The notes beneath the pieces were generated by a model. The model made no database searches. It was not told the DNA's origin and was given only the letters and a program-made list of their open reading frames with translations. DNA of 64,000 nt from Glebionis coronaria (taxonomy: Eukaryota; Streptophyta; Magnoliopsida; Asterales; Asteraceae): the NCBI GenBank assembly GCA_025667525.1, contig CM046877.1, forward strand, positions 296,170,364 through 296,234,363, written 5' to 3'. Made by a program: the position numbers and the translations under genes. This document shows, piece after piece, positions 25,156-36,418 of the stretch; the first letter of the stretch is position 1, and each line of letters starts with the position of its first letter.

Positions 25156-25752
25156 TAGCTCTACTTCCGCTTTAAACGTCTTGAATGTTTCAAAAACCTC
25201 ATGTTTATGCTTAAGTAAATAAACATAACCATAACGGCTATAATCATCCGTAAACGTTAAGAAGTAGCTAGCACCTTTCCTTGACACATGTCTAAGAGGT
25301 CCACACACATCAATATGTATCAAACCAAGTAGTTCAGTAGCCCTTTCAATATTGCTATTAAAAGGTTTCTTGGTCATCTTTCCAGAGACACAAGACTCAC
25401 ATTTATCAAATGATTCAACATTGATATTTTCCAAAAGACCATCACGTTGAAGCTTTTGTATGTGTGTCTTCCCAATATGGGCAAGCCTACAATGCCAAAG
25501 ATAAGAAGAGATCTTGTCTAACTTTCTCTTCTTATTCATGCTAAAAACAGAATTATTATTACTCTTGGAATTATTATCATGCATGTTAATTTCAAACACA
25601 CCATTCACAAAAATTGCATTAAAATAGAATAAACCATCTTTGAAAACAAAAATTCCATTATAATCAATAGTATGAATAAATCCAAGATCCAACAAACAAG
25701 AAAAGGAAATAACACCCCTAACAATTAAAGGTGCATAATGACAATTGTTCAA
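25156..25752 (-). pseudogene. Element B integrase, N-terminal part
   Basis: Carries the GAG-pre-integrase segment and the HHCC zinc finger (HCRLAHIGKTHIQKLQ ... CESC), then IHIDVCGPL with the first catalytic aspartate and TFTDDYSRYGYVYLLKH. It ends at the insertion of C after KAEVEL; the next residue of the host protein is at 15680. The catalytic core is thus split between the first and second aspartate. The upstream protease frame overlaps in another register near 25735, a frameshift. Confidence 0.92.
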
Positions 25753-26125
25753 AATTAGTACTAAACCCGAAGGTAAAAACTAAATTAAACGTTCCTATAG
25801 CTTCAACAGCTGCTTGTGCTCCATTGCCCACTTGCAGATATTGCTCCTTATAGGATAGCTTCCTTTCCAACTCAAATCCCTGCAAGGTATTACAAATGTT
25901 AATACCACATCCCGTATCATATACCCAGGAGTTTGATTTGAAGGTAAGATTAAATAACTCTATCATAAATAAGTTACCTGAAGGTGCTGCAGCGCCTAGC
26001 TCAGCCTTCTTCTTATGTTCTTGCAACTCATGGAGGTAGAGAGGGCAATTCCTCTTCCAGTGTCCAGTGACCTTGCAATGGTGACAAGTCTCATCCTTTT
26101 GAGATTGATTCTTCTTGACAAAGTT
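25718..26125 (-). pseudogene. Element B zinc knuckle and protease
   Basis: Downstream of a TAG stop that ends the gag frame (CCG AAG TAG, about 26123-26125) the same frame continues with a zinc knuckle CHHCKVTGHWKRNC. Then comes the protease active site WVYDTGCGINICN. It runs out after a frameshift near 25735. Confidence 0.85.
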
Positions 26126-26887
26126 CTACTTCGGTTTTGAAGGAGTCGCAACATGTTTGCCCTTATCAACCTTGCCTTTGCCTTTCTGCTTCTTGTTCAC
26201 TTGCGGTTTTGGCTTATTGACTCTACCCTTTTGTACATAAAGTACTTGAGGAGTAGCAGTGTGTGCCTTGTCCTTTAACTCCTTTTCATAGTCAATGGGC
26301 ATTGCATGCAAATCATTAACTGTCTTCCCCGTGCAATGCATATTACAGTTTCGAACAAAATCACTAAAGTCCTTGTTAAGGGACCTATTGATCAAGTTTA
26401 TAGCCATATTATGATCATAGGGTTGTCCTAGTGCAATGAGCTGTTCCATGTAACCTCTCATTTCCATGTAATGTGCACTTACGGACTTTCCAGGACCTTG
26501 CTTGCAACCATGTAGAGCATCAACCAAATCATAGATCTCTACAGCGTGCGGCTTTTCATAAACAGCCTTGAGTTCATCAAGCATTTGCTTTGGTGGAAAT
26601 ATCTCATACTTCTGTTGAAGTGGAGAAGCCATTTTCCCTAACATTATAGCAGCCACCTCTTTGTGCTTCTTAACATTAGTAGCATGTTCAAGCCTTTGCG
26701 CATCAGATGCTCCCTCAGCAAGATCCTCCGGAAAAGGAGTAGTCAAGATATCAATAGTACCCGCTACCCTCAGAACAATTCTCAGTGAGCGATACAAATC
26801 ATTGAAGTTTGGGCCAGTAAGTTCAGGACGATCAAAGAAAGCTTTGAAAGCCGAACTCAATGTCATATTGTTTTCGGGTTGAGCCAT
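26126..26887 (-). pseudogene. Element B gag (capsid)
   Basis: A 253-codon frame starting MAQPENNMTLSS, of the copia gag type: an LRIVLRVAGTIDIL region, a MLGKMASPLQQKYE segment, and a lysine-rich C-terminus (KGKGKVDKGKH) before the zinc knuckle. The stop separating it from the knuckle is premature by comparison with copia gags. The capsid part itself is intact. Confidence 0.88.
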
Positions 26888-28377
26888 TTCTACATAAATA
26901 AGTTCAAAACATTAGTATTTTCGATAATACCATTCAAGAAAATAATATTACCCCAGTAAATAAAACCATAGTATTTTCCTTGAAACTAGAATCCATATTG
27001 ACATAAACTCATCACATCAGTTGATCTGCTAGTGACAAGTGTATTCAACACGGTAACTTGTCGAACAAATAATTGACAAACAAATTTGCAATTTCTAGAT
27101 ATGCTAGGGATTTACATTGCCAAAATCATTTGCATTGTAAACATGTTTCATCCCTGCTTTACGCCTTAAGTTTCCAGTTCTCACTGAGTAACTTAATTAA
27201 GTCGACTAATCTAAAGAACGTAAAACATTCATTGCGAATTCTCATTCTATGAACGTTTTCTTTCCATCACAACACCGCCCGGAATCTCATATGACGATAA
27301 TTGTGACTTCAAGTGTTCGTCAATTAGATGGCATAAGACTTAAATTTTAGGGCATAGATTTTTGGTGTCAAAATCATGTATGGAGAAGCATGCATACATC
27401 TCCATAGCACAAGTTTAATAAAACGTTTAGTAAACTTTTTTGCGAGACTAAATAAAGCGCGACATATATTTACAAGTTGAGGTATTGGTTAAACCAATTA
27501 AAGATTTTACTCACAACTAAATTTACACCATACTTTTTCTAAAACTCGGCTAAAGCACAAAGCAATAACCTTATTTATTTTGTTTCGGATGTAAATTAAT
27601 GTGGTTAAATCAACCTTAAGGAATTAAGAAAATAACAACCATAGGTAATTCCAACTTTGACGCACAGGCGAGCCGGGAATTTGGTCAGCGCTGAAGCATA
27701 ACACCTCCTTCCTTAACCGGGTACATGACCAGCGGTGCGTTAAACCCACTTTATAGTTTGTCAAAATTGAGTAGGCCGTTAAGTTATTATTGCAATTCCA
27801 ATCAACGCAAATCATATGTAATTTAGATCTCAAAACAATTCATTAATTTTGATAAGATTTAGTCAATATTATTTTTCTTGGAAAAAATTACCCTTGTTTA
27901 CAACATACAATATATAAAAAACGCATGAAAACAAGTAGGTACAAAAAAACTAAATCAAATAGCCACATGCATAACAATTTATTCAAAGAACATCAAATCT
28001 AGGGTTTTTATAAACATAAAAAGTCTTCCCTAATTTTAAAACTTTGAATCAAATAAAGCAAATAGCATACAAAATTATATGATCCGTGAAAAACATGTAC
28101 GTTCATCACGGATCTCCCACATTCTCTTAAGAATTAAACAACTACGGATCGTAACCACACATGACATAACAATTAATTCATGCAAACATCTAAAGATAAT
28201 TACCATGTAATTTTGAGGTTTAAAAAAAATTAATAATAAAAAATTCGGCTAGGCCGATTTTAATAATAAAAAAAAACCCTAATTTTTATAAAACCTAAAA
28301 AACAACATGTAATATTTAACACAAATCAATATTAGTTAAAAAATCTTTAGATCTCGATAATTATAACATGTTAAAAC
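26888..28377 (-). other. Element B 5' leader
   Basis: About 1.5 kb between PBS and gag, long for a copia element. No gene or repeat of note; a 69-codon frame at 27624-27833 has no recognisable content. Confidence 0.6.
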
Positions 28378-28391
28378 GGCTCTTGATGCCA
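28378..28391 (-). other. Primer binding site of element B, degenerate
   Basis: Minus strand TGGCATCAAGAGCC, next to the 5' LTR. It resembles the initiator tRNA-Met site TGGTATCAGAGC with one substitution and one inserted base, as expected after decay. Confidence 0.65.
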
Positions 28392-28392
28392 C

Positions 28393-29199
28393 TGAAGGTT
28401 TATATGTAGTTCATAACAATTATTTAAAACCCTAAAACCCTAAACAAGATCAAAGCACACATAGCGGAAGTGATTTAACAAGATCATAATAATAACATAA
28501 TTATAATTAATCGAATTAGGGTTACATACCTTTATCCTAGAGAAGATCCACAAGATAACGGAACCGACACCAATTAGGTTTTACCACGAACACCACCAAG
28601 ATATAGTCTAAAGTAAGACTATATTACGTTCTTGTACACACGTAATACAACGAGCTAACCGTGATTCTAGCACGAACAAACCGAGATTCAACCTTTGTGA
28701 AATATCTACCCAACAACCCTAGAGAGGGGTTAGGACTAGATAGAAATATAGCTAAATCGAAAAAACCAAAAAACCCTTACAAGGGGGTGTTTGTTCGATC
28801 GCAGAGAGAGACAAGAGAGGGAGGGACAAAAATTATGAAGGCCTTGGGGTTGTTTATATAAGCTTTGGAAAAACTTTTCCTCCAAGTTATAAAAAAATTA
28901 GGAAAGAAAATCTTTTCTCTCCTTCCCCTTTTCTCTCTTAGCCGACGGTTCCCCAACCCACCAAGGGGTTTCCGGAACTTTTCTGTTTACTTATTTTCTC
29001 TTCTATTTTAATTCCATAACGGTCGTTTATACTTAACTCTTAATTATTAACGATCGTTAGTTAAGACTTGGTTTGATTTAATAAATATATAAAATATATA
29101 TTTAATAAATAAATTAACCCTTTACGTAATGTGTGCAATCCCGTAATCCCGAGTTCGATCCTATCATACGACTATTAATTTTAAGTCCATAAACTTTCA
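28393..29199 (-). repeat. 5' LTR of element B
   Basis: Pairs with 11770-12577. Followed by AAAAT, the putative right target-site copy. Confidence 0.93.
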
Positions 29200-29529
29200 A
29201 AAATTTGGTTGACTCCTCTAAATATTTGTATTGTGTTTATGATATTAGGGTACATTCATGGCTTCCTTAAAAGCTTGAAGGACCAATAGGGAGAATCGTA
29301 AAAACAGAAAATAGTATATATTCTAAGGTTTTGAAGATACGAATGGATTTTAAGGTTTTGAAGATACGAATAAGGTTTTGAAAAAAATATGATTTTAGGG
29401 TTTTGTACCTTTGTGTTTTGAAGATACGAATGAATGGTGTGTTTTGAATATCATTAAATTATTTTCCTAATTATGTATTTAATCAGTATAATAATTATGT
29501 TTTTAAGCACTATAATGATTATGTTTTCA

Positions 29530-29725
29530 ATTAGCCATCACTGGTGGATGACTTGCTCCGCTGGTTGAGGTGCTTGTCTTTGACCTGTGTGATTCGAGTT
29601 CGAACCTTGTCATGCACAACCTTGTTATAAGAAATCGGATTTTATGCAATGTGATGACGTGGCACAAAATGGGGTAAAAATGACCAAAATGCCCCTCCGC
29701 CCATTTTTAATTAAAAAAATAAAAG
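29530..29725 (+). mobile_element. Candidate tRNA-derived SINE
   Basis: TGGTTGAGGTG fits an RNA polymerase III A box, and GAGTTCGAACCT about 27 bases on fits a B box. A unique body follows and then an A-rich tail (AATTAAAAAAATAAAAGG). No clover-leaf can be drawn, so it is no tRNA gene. I could not find a clear target duplication. Confidence 0.35.
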
Positions 29726-29989
29726 GTTAATCTTAGCCTTCCATCAATATTAGATGGAAGGTGAGAATTGGTCCCATTGTATCTAAAAGATACAAGATAT
29801 CCATTATAACCTTTCTCTAATTACAATTACAAAAACAAAACTAATATTTAAATAATCATCTATTTCGAAATCTTGTGCCCAGGTATTACTAACGGGTATA
29901 AACTAGGTAAGAATCGAGTACAAGTGAAAATCTTACCTAATTCAGATTGGGCTTTTATTTATTTGAGAGGCTAATTTGAATTGGTCTTG

Positions 29990-30159
29990 TTTGATAGCCC
30001 AATTGGTGAAGAAGGCCCATTACATCACCGTCAAAAGAGTTCTCAAGTTATATATATCATTACACCACCACCACCACCACCACCACAACCACAACCACAA
30101 AACCACCACCGGATTCAGTTTAAAACAATACCTCTTCTTCATCCGATTCAATTTATAAG
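29990..30159 (+). promoter_or_regulatory. Probable SF3A1 promoter and first (untranslated) exon
   Basis: Two GGCCCA-like site II words (AGCCCAATT near 29998 and AAGGCCCATTA at 30012-30022), common in promoters of plant housekeeping genes, precede TTATATATAT at 30048-30057. A CACCAC-repeat leader follows and ends ATAAG before GTAACT at 30160, a good donor. The exon is inferred; no transcript evidence is available. Confidence 0.5.
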
Positions 30160-30254
30160 GTAACTTTTATTCCTTTTTTTAATTTATCTTAACTATTTTC
30201 TTGTTTACTTACTACCAAATATATAATTTATTTACGAAAATTGTTAAAAACCCC

Positions 30255-30455
30255 CCAACAACTTGATGATTTACATTGCTTAGTTTCATAAAATTAAGGT
30301 TTTTTCATATTATTATTTATTTGTTTTGTTTTACGACAATTGTTAAAAACTAGGGTTTAGTGAAAATCCCAACAACTTGATGATTTACATTGCTTAGTTT
30401 CATAAAATTAAGGTTTTTCATATTATTATTTATTTGTTTTGGTACGACAAGTATT
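30255..30455 (+). repeat. Local tandem duplication in the SF3A1 leader intron
   Basis: AACAACTTGATGATTTACAT and the following 80 bases occur at 30257 and again at 30371, period 114, with very few differences. It looks recent. Confidence 0.85.
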
Positions 30456-30518
30456 TTTCATTCGTGGTTAAATCGGTTTATTAAAGTGGCTTTAAGGGAG
30501 TGTTTATTTAAGCTTATA

Positions 30519-30858
30519 GGGGTGTTTGGTTAAGCTTATCAATTAGGCTTAGGCTTATGTAATACAAGCCACTTATGGCTTATATATCATGAGTTAATAA
30601 GCCTTTGTTAAGTGTTTGGTTTAGCTTATATAACTAATAAGATAGAATGACTAAAAAGTACATAAAAATTAAGTCTTTTAATATAATATTCTTATATAAG
30701 CCTACACCTCCTTATATAAGCCACAAAGTTTTGGCTTACCTAAACCCCCTTATATAAGCTTATAATATAAGCTTAACCAAACACTTCTTGCGGCTTCTTT
30801 AACACATATAAGCTAATAAGCTTATAAGCCCATCATATAAGCTTAACCAAACATCCCC
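30519..30858. mobile_element. MITE with 21-22 bp terminal inverted repeats
   Basis: The left end GGGGTGTTTGGTTAAGCTTAT pairs with the right end, which read inverted is GGGGATGTTTGGTTAAGC and on. The interior is full of TATAAGCTTA words and has no coding frame. No exact target duplication; both flanks share GCTTAT. The ends look like those of small non-autonomous DNA transposons; the superfamily is not certain. Confidence 0.6.
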
Positions 30859-31473
30859 GTGCTTATTTGGTTTTCGCCTTATGTTTCATAACCTCACTCT
30901 GTGTGGCTTCTTTGGAAGCTTTTATCTTTTATAAGTTATTATAACATAATTAACAATTATAATCCTAGAATATTGAATATAAGCCCCATAGCTTTTAGCT
31001 TCTTTTTTTTTTAATAAAGGTTACTCTTTGTCCAACTGAGCTTGCAACTGAGATGGTGTTATTTCTGTTAATTTTTGCTTTCGGTTTTTGTAATTGCCTA
31101 AATGCTAAACTAAAGTCTACAATATATTTTTTTTTTATGATTCGAAAGGGGAGCGTCCAGAAATTCAAAGTATTAAAAGCATTCTATATAACATAATAGC
31201 ATGGAATGCAAAGTTTCTTGTCAATGATTTTTTACTTTGGTTAATTGTAAAACTTGGGCTTGATGGGTGGTTTCATAAAAGCAAGGATGTTATTAATGTA
31301 ATTGAAATTACTACCAGGTACCAACTGCGAGAGTATCTGATTCGTCAAGTTTTATAATGACTTTTTGTCCAGAATGTCATTAAATACCGAGATATATTAT
31401 GCTATGTATATTTTTTCTGCAAGTGCTACCAGGTATTAACTATGACTGTTACTTGCAGGGTTTCTTCTGGAGT

Positions 31474-31497
31474 ATGGTAAACTGGTACTGTAACTAG
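31474..31497 (+). other. Short upstream open frame in the SF3A1 leader
   Basis: ATG GTA AAC TGG ... TAG, seven codons, ending 46 bases before the main start. It would be in the mRNA only if the acceptor at 31457-31458 is used. Confidence 0.4.
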
Positions 31498-31543
31498 ATT
31501 ACGTGAGTGACTATTATAGATTCTGAAACATTTTGTACGAGAA

Positions 31544-34384
31544 ATGTTAGGCTCATTGCCGATTTTGCCCCTGCCAGCACCTCCGTCTGATGGTGATCTT
31601 GGTCCTCTTCCTCCTTCCCAATTACAATACGATCCAAGGGATGAGCAGATGCAGGAGATTGAGGATGAACAGAAGAAATCAAATTCCGCCCCTGCATCAA
31701 TTGCAACACACACTAGAACTATTGGAATTATACACCCTCCCCCTGACATCAGAACCATTGTGGATAAAACGGCAAGCTTCGTGGCAAAAAATGGGCCTGA
31801 ATTTGAAAAAAGAATCATTGCTAATAATGCTGGGAATCCAAAGTTCAATTTTTTGAATGGCTCAGATCCTTATCATGCTTACTACCAGCATCGCCTGTCT
31901 GAATTTCGGGTCCAAAATCAAAACGGGGGCCCACAGTTACCCGATACATCTGTTCCTGATTCAACCACATCTGAGAAAACTTCTACCGATGGCAATGATA
32001 CAGCCGAGAAAATTGACCTGTCAGCAAAATTTAGACCAGTTCGAAAAGTTCTCGACCCACCTGAAGCTGAGCAGTACACTATTCGGCTCCCTGAGGGCAT
32101 AACAGGTGAGGAGTTGGATATCATTAAATTAACAGCACAATTTGTGGCACGAAATGGGAAGTCGTTTTTGACTGGTTTAACTAGCAGAGAAAATAGCAAT
32201 CCTCAATTTCACTTTCTAAAACCCACTCACAGTATGTTTATGCTCTTTACATCACTTGCGGATGCCTACTCTAAAGTCTTGATGCCTCCTAAAGGACTGA
32301 CCGATAAGCTAAAAAAAAGTGTAACTGATATGACCACTGTACTAGAGCGGTGCTTGCACAGGCTTGAGTGGGAACGGTCCCAGGAACAGGCTAGGCAAAA
32401 GGCTGAAGATGAGATAGAACAAGAAAGATTGTTAATGTCGATGATTGATTGGCATGACTTTGTTGTCGTTGAGAACATAGATTTTGCAGATGATGAAGAT
32501 GATGATCTACCACAACCGATGAGTCTCGATGAGGTTATAAGGAGAAGCAAGATGTCGGCTGTGGAGGAAGTTGAAGTTGTGGAGCCCGGGAAGGAAGTAG
32601 AAATGGAGATGGACGAGGAAGAAGTACAACTTGTTCAAGAAGGTATGGAGGCTGCAAATCTTGAGGAGAATAACAATGATGGCATGAAGGAGGCAAGGGT
32701 AATTTCAGAAGAAAATGAACCACAAATGAGAATTGTTAAAAACTGGAAGAGGCCTGAGGAAAGGGCACCCGCAGAGAGAAATCCGACTAAGTATGTTGTT
32801 TCACCAATCACTGGCGAACTAATTCCCGTCAATGACATGTCAGAGCACATGAGAATTTCTCTTATTGACCCCAAGTTTAAAGAACAAAAAGAGAGAATGT
32901 TTGCTAAAATCAAAGAGACTACGCTTGCTCAAGATGATGAGATTTCTAGAAATATTGTTGGGCTTGCACGGACCCGGCCTGATATATTTGGGACCACAGA
33001 GGAAGAGGTTTCTAATGCGGTTAAGGCTGAAATCGAAAAGAAAAATGATGAGCAGCCTAATCAGGTGATTTGGGATGGACACACAGGGAGTATCGGGCGG
33101 ACTGCAACTCAAGCTATGTCTCAAAATGCAGAAGAACAAATTGATGATGGGAGGAATCTTCCTGGTCCTGCAGCTCCACCGCCAAGACCTGGTGTTCCGT
33201 CAGTTCGACCGCTACCTCCACCACCTGGGCTTGCATTGAATCTTCCGCGTGTACTCCCTAATGCTCAATACGCGACTATATCTAGTGGCGGTCTTGTGCC
33301 ACCACAACCTAGGCCAGGGATCAACACAATGGTTGCACCGCAACGTCCACCACCGCCCCCAATGCAACTGAATTATGGTCAGCAACCTTATATGATGAAT
33401 CGACCCCCACCCCCACCAATGGGTCCGCCTATGTCCGTTAATCCGCCTGTGCCGCCACCTCCAGGATCTCAATTTACACCTCTTGGTCAACGTCCTTATA
33501 TGCCGCAACATGGTATGCCTATGGTTGCTCCTCTTCCTATGCCTCAAGGAATTCCGCCACCACTCCCAGAGGAAGCTCCTCCTCCACTTCCTGAAGAACC
33601 TGAACCAAAGAGGCAAAGGCTTGATGATTCTTTGCTTGTTCCTGAGGACCAGTTCTTGGCTCAGCATCCGGTATGCTTGTTAAACCCTTGCTACAATAAT
33701 TTTATTCTAGTCTATTGCGACCTGTTTACTTATAGGTTTATTTTTTAAAGAGGTCAAATGGGTGAAGTTACAACAATTAGCTAAATTCCAATTATTTTTT
33801 ACCCAAATAGGTCGAAGTGTCGGAAGAACTCCTCAATTACTAATTTAAAAATAAACTGGATTATTATTGTCAATATAATGTCTGTGAATCTGGCACACTA
33901 TTTGTGATTGTGAGCATAAATAGTCTGCCAGATAATGTGCGTAATAGAGTACACATATCTTAGAATACACCCATTTGCATCCTTTACCCAAGTCAACCCG
34001 AGCTGACCATTTGTCACCTCAAGGATTTATGTATTCTATTTTCTGTGCTGTCCTGCTAGTAGATTAGTGTGTTAGGTAGTTGATCATTCTAACTAGAGTT
34101 ATATTGTGTTTCAGGGATCCGTTCGTATTACTGTGTTGCTGCAAGGGGATGATGAAAAACTGAAAGGGAAATCACCACTGGAAATTACTGTTCAGTCTTT
34201 GTCTGAGACGGTAGGGAGTTTAAAAGAGAAGATTGCTCCAGAGATTCAAGTGGCTGCAAACAAACAGAAGCTGAGCGGGAAGGCTGGTTTTTTGAAGGAC
34301 AATCTATCTCTAGCGTATTACAATGTTGGTGGAGGTGAATCACTTACTCTCTCTTTAAGAGAACGTGGTGGTAGGAAGAGGTAA
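31544..34384 (+). CDS. SF3A1: Splicing factor 3A subunit 1 (SF3A1), two coding exons 31544-33670 and 34115-34384
   Basis: SF3A1 is part of the SF3a complex of the U2 snRNP, which acts in the nucleus at the branch site of introns. The joined protein has 798 residues. SURP domain 1 is at about 69-121 (TIVDKTASFVAKNGPEFEKR, DPYHAYYQHRLSEF) and SURP domain 2 at about 189-241. A glutamate and arginine-rich helix follows, then IDWHDFVVVE, a conserved central segment (SPITGELIPVNDMSEHMRIS), a long proline-rich region with PKRQR, and a C-terminal ubiquitin-like domain in exon 2. The first exon codes exactly 709 codons to the donor GTATGC at 33671; the acceptor is TTTCAG before 34115, phase 0. All parts are intact. 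The last exon ends RERGGRKR, as in known SF3A1 proteins. It is likely functional. Confidence 0.95.
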
Positions 34385-35551
34385 GAGGCAATTCCGATTA
34401 CATCTCACTCTTCATTCCACATGCAGAACTGGTTAGTTGCTGGAATTATTTGGAACATGTGGGAATCCTTTATTACCAATGTGAGATTGCATTGTTCATT
34501 GAAGTTCACTTTATATCAAGTTAAATGACAATCAATCTATGTACTAAGGATTATTTGCAGTTGTTACTAGCACATTGATTCTTATTTGGTATTTGACCTA
34601 TTACTAATTCTGCCTTCATTCGGTTGTTTGTTCTCTATGTCGTTGTGTTGGCTACATGGCTATGGCTACCTTTTGCATTTAGTTGAAGTTCCTGAACCCC
34701 AGACAATGTAAACTTTAAATAGGGGTATGCGAAATCTGGCCGGGATTAATATAAGTGGGGAAGTTGAAAGGAGAACTAACTGAAATTGGTTACATTAGGT
34801 TCAGTTTACGGCTCTGTATTTCTTTCACATATTAACGGTTTTATGATGACATATGTTCAGTATTAGAATGCTAAAACATTTCGTTTTAGTTTTAGTTCAA
34901 GTTAAAATAACAGTTTGTATATGGTCTACGGACTGAAGCTGTTCTAAACACGAAGTGGATTGCTACTAAGCTGGTTTAAACTTGTATAAATTTATGGTTC
35001 TGGATTTGGAACATCAGTTTTACACATGTGTGTACTGTTTATCATTCAATAATTTTCGCTGCTACTTCCCTACCATGAATCTTTTGTAGTTTACATAGTT
35101 TTGTGCAAATTTTCATTTCATAAAACCTGGATATTATTTAACTGTTTACTTTTTTGAATGCTGTTCACATGGTCTATTCATTATATGAACAAATACTGGC
35201 ATTGTTCTATCCATGAATCCCTAATAGTTGTTGGAATCATATGTTTCTAGAAGAAAATATGGGAGATTAGCTTTTTGACAGACTACGTAACAGATTCAAA
35301 GCCGGATCTTAAATAAGCGACTGTTCAAGAAATAAGCAGATCACATTTATTGCCAAGCAAATATTCTGAATATGCGTTAAAACTGATACAAAGAAGTGAG
35401 AACTAAAATCAAGTTTCTAAAGGCTATGATACATCCAATCTACCTCTCATTTTGACTTGTGACTGCAATTTGAATCCATTTGGCTGATTCCGGTTCCTGT
35501 TCTGATTCCACCACTGAACCATGACTGCGCATTTTTCTGGTGTTATAATGC
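34385..35551. other. Convergent 3' regions of SF3A1 and the VQ-motif gene
   Basis: No gene or repeat seen. It should hold both 3' untranslated regions; no polyadenylation signal stands out enough to place an end. Confidence 0.5.
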
Positions 35552-36418
35552 TCAATTCCTCCATCTGGGACTTGCTATATTGAAAAACCCTGGAGATGGA
35601 AAACCCATGCCAGGAGAAGGCAGAGGTTGTTGCCCGGGGCCCATGATTCCTGGTTGTGCCAATGGTGAAAATGAAAAACTTGGTGTCATTGGTGGAAATT
35701 GCTGATAACCAGGGGAAAGTAACGGGTATGGCGATAAAGGTGACAACAGATTCATGTAACCAGAGGGTGATGGCATAACAAATTGAGCAGTAGGTGATGC
35801 TGGAAAAAATGGGCGATTCGTTCTTGGAGATGGAAATGGTAGCGGTGGGGGTCCCATCATTGTTGGAGATGGAACAGCAGGCCCATAAACATGAGGTCGT
35901 TGCTGATACTGAGGATGGGTTTGTGGTGAGGGTCCTTGGGTTGGATCGTTAATTGAGTTCTGCAGTATTCGCATATAAGCAGAAGTAGGAGACTCGGCTA
36001 TGGTTGCACCAGGCATGGGTGGTTGACCATATTGGGCAGGTCTAGGAATATTAGCGTTATAAGGAACACCTCCCCTAGGTGGCATCTGTCTGCCAGGGTG
36101 AACCGGCATCCGGGGTCTATTAACATCTATAGGTGCTAATCCTAGTGGGCGGATCTTTTGCAATCGCATACTAGGTGCGTTGTTATTGGAGATTTGAGTA
36201 GGCCTAGGAAGTGGTTCTTGAGAAATGCGTGATGGCGAACCAGTAAGCTGTTGAACAATATCTCTAAAATCATTCTTGTTGATGTTGTAGACTTGAGGTA
36301 GATGTGGCTGTCTAGCGGAATTAAGGAAATTGGATTGGTGTGGTGGACTCTTCCTAATATTTCTTCCAATCTTATTCACACCCAAATGATCATAATTATT
36401 ATTCATTTCTAGCTTCAC
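35552..36418 (-). CDS. IKU1: VQ-motif protein, HAIKU1-like
   Basis: A single 288-codon exon. The N-terminus NNYDHLGVNKIGRNIRKSP and the VQ motif at residues 51-60 (FRDIVQQLTG) match the HAIKU1 type of VQ protein. The rest is rich in proline, serine and glutamine with a YMRILQNSI segment. VQ proteins are nuclear partners of WRKY transcription factors. Arabidopsis HAIKU1 controls early endosperm growth and seed size with a WRKY factor; that this copy does the same is inference. The methionine at 36406 is an alternative start. There are no breaks. Upstream on the minus strand TATAAGTA lies near 36740. Confidence 0.8.
   Translation of the reverse strand: MKLEMNNNYDHLGVNKIGRNIRKSPPHQSNFLNSARQPHLPQVYNINKNDFRDIVQQLTGSPSRISQEPLPRPTQISNNNAPSMRLQKIRPLGLAPIDVNRPRMPVHPGRQMPPRGGVPYNANIPRPAQYGQPPMPGATIAESPTSAYMRILQNSINDPTQGPSPQTHPQYQQRPHVYGPAVPSPTMMGPPPLPFPSPRTNRPFFPASPTAQFVMPSPSGYMNLLSPLSPYPLLSPGYQQFPPMTPSFSFSPLAQPGIMGPGQQPLPSPGMGFPSPGFFNIASPRWRN

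Larger units (their letters stand above)
11770..29199 (-). mobile_element. Element B: Ty1/copia LTR retrotransposon, split by element C
   Basis: Two 807-808 bp LTRs (11770-12577 and 28393-29199) run TG...CA. The flanking bases AAAAC and AAAAT look like a 5-bp target duplication with one change. Minus-strand order is 5' LTR, PBS, leader, gag with zinc knuckle, protease, integrase, RT, RNase H, polypurine tract, 3' LTR: the Ty1/copia order. Without the C insertion it is about 8 kb. Several nonsense codons and one frameshift mean it cannot be autonomous now. Confidence 0.92.
30160..31458 (+). other. Inferred 5'-UTR intron of SF3A1
   Basis: From the donor GTAACT to the acceptor TTACTTGCAG. It is AT- and T-rich as plant introns are and carries a 114-bp-period duplication and a MITE. 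A different acceptor in this stretch is possible. Confidence 0.5.

Noticed and set aside
29560..29610. tRNA gene
   Set aside because: A and B box words are present, but no acceptor stem or clover-leaf can be drawn; kept only as a SINE candidate.
31426..33667. Several antisense and out-of-frame open frames over SF3A1
   Set aside because: Shadows of the SF3A1 coding exon, whose SURP and proline-rich sequence is clear.
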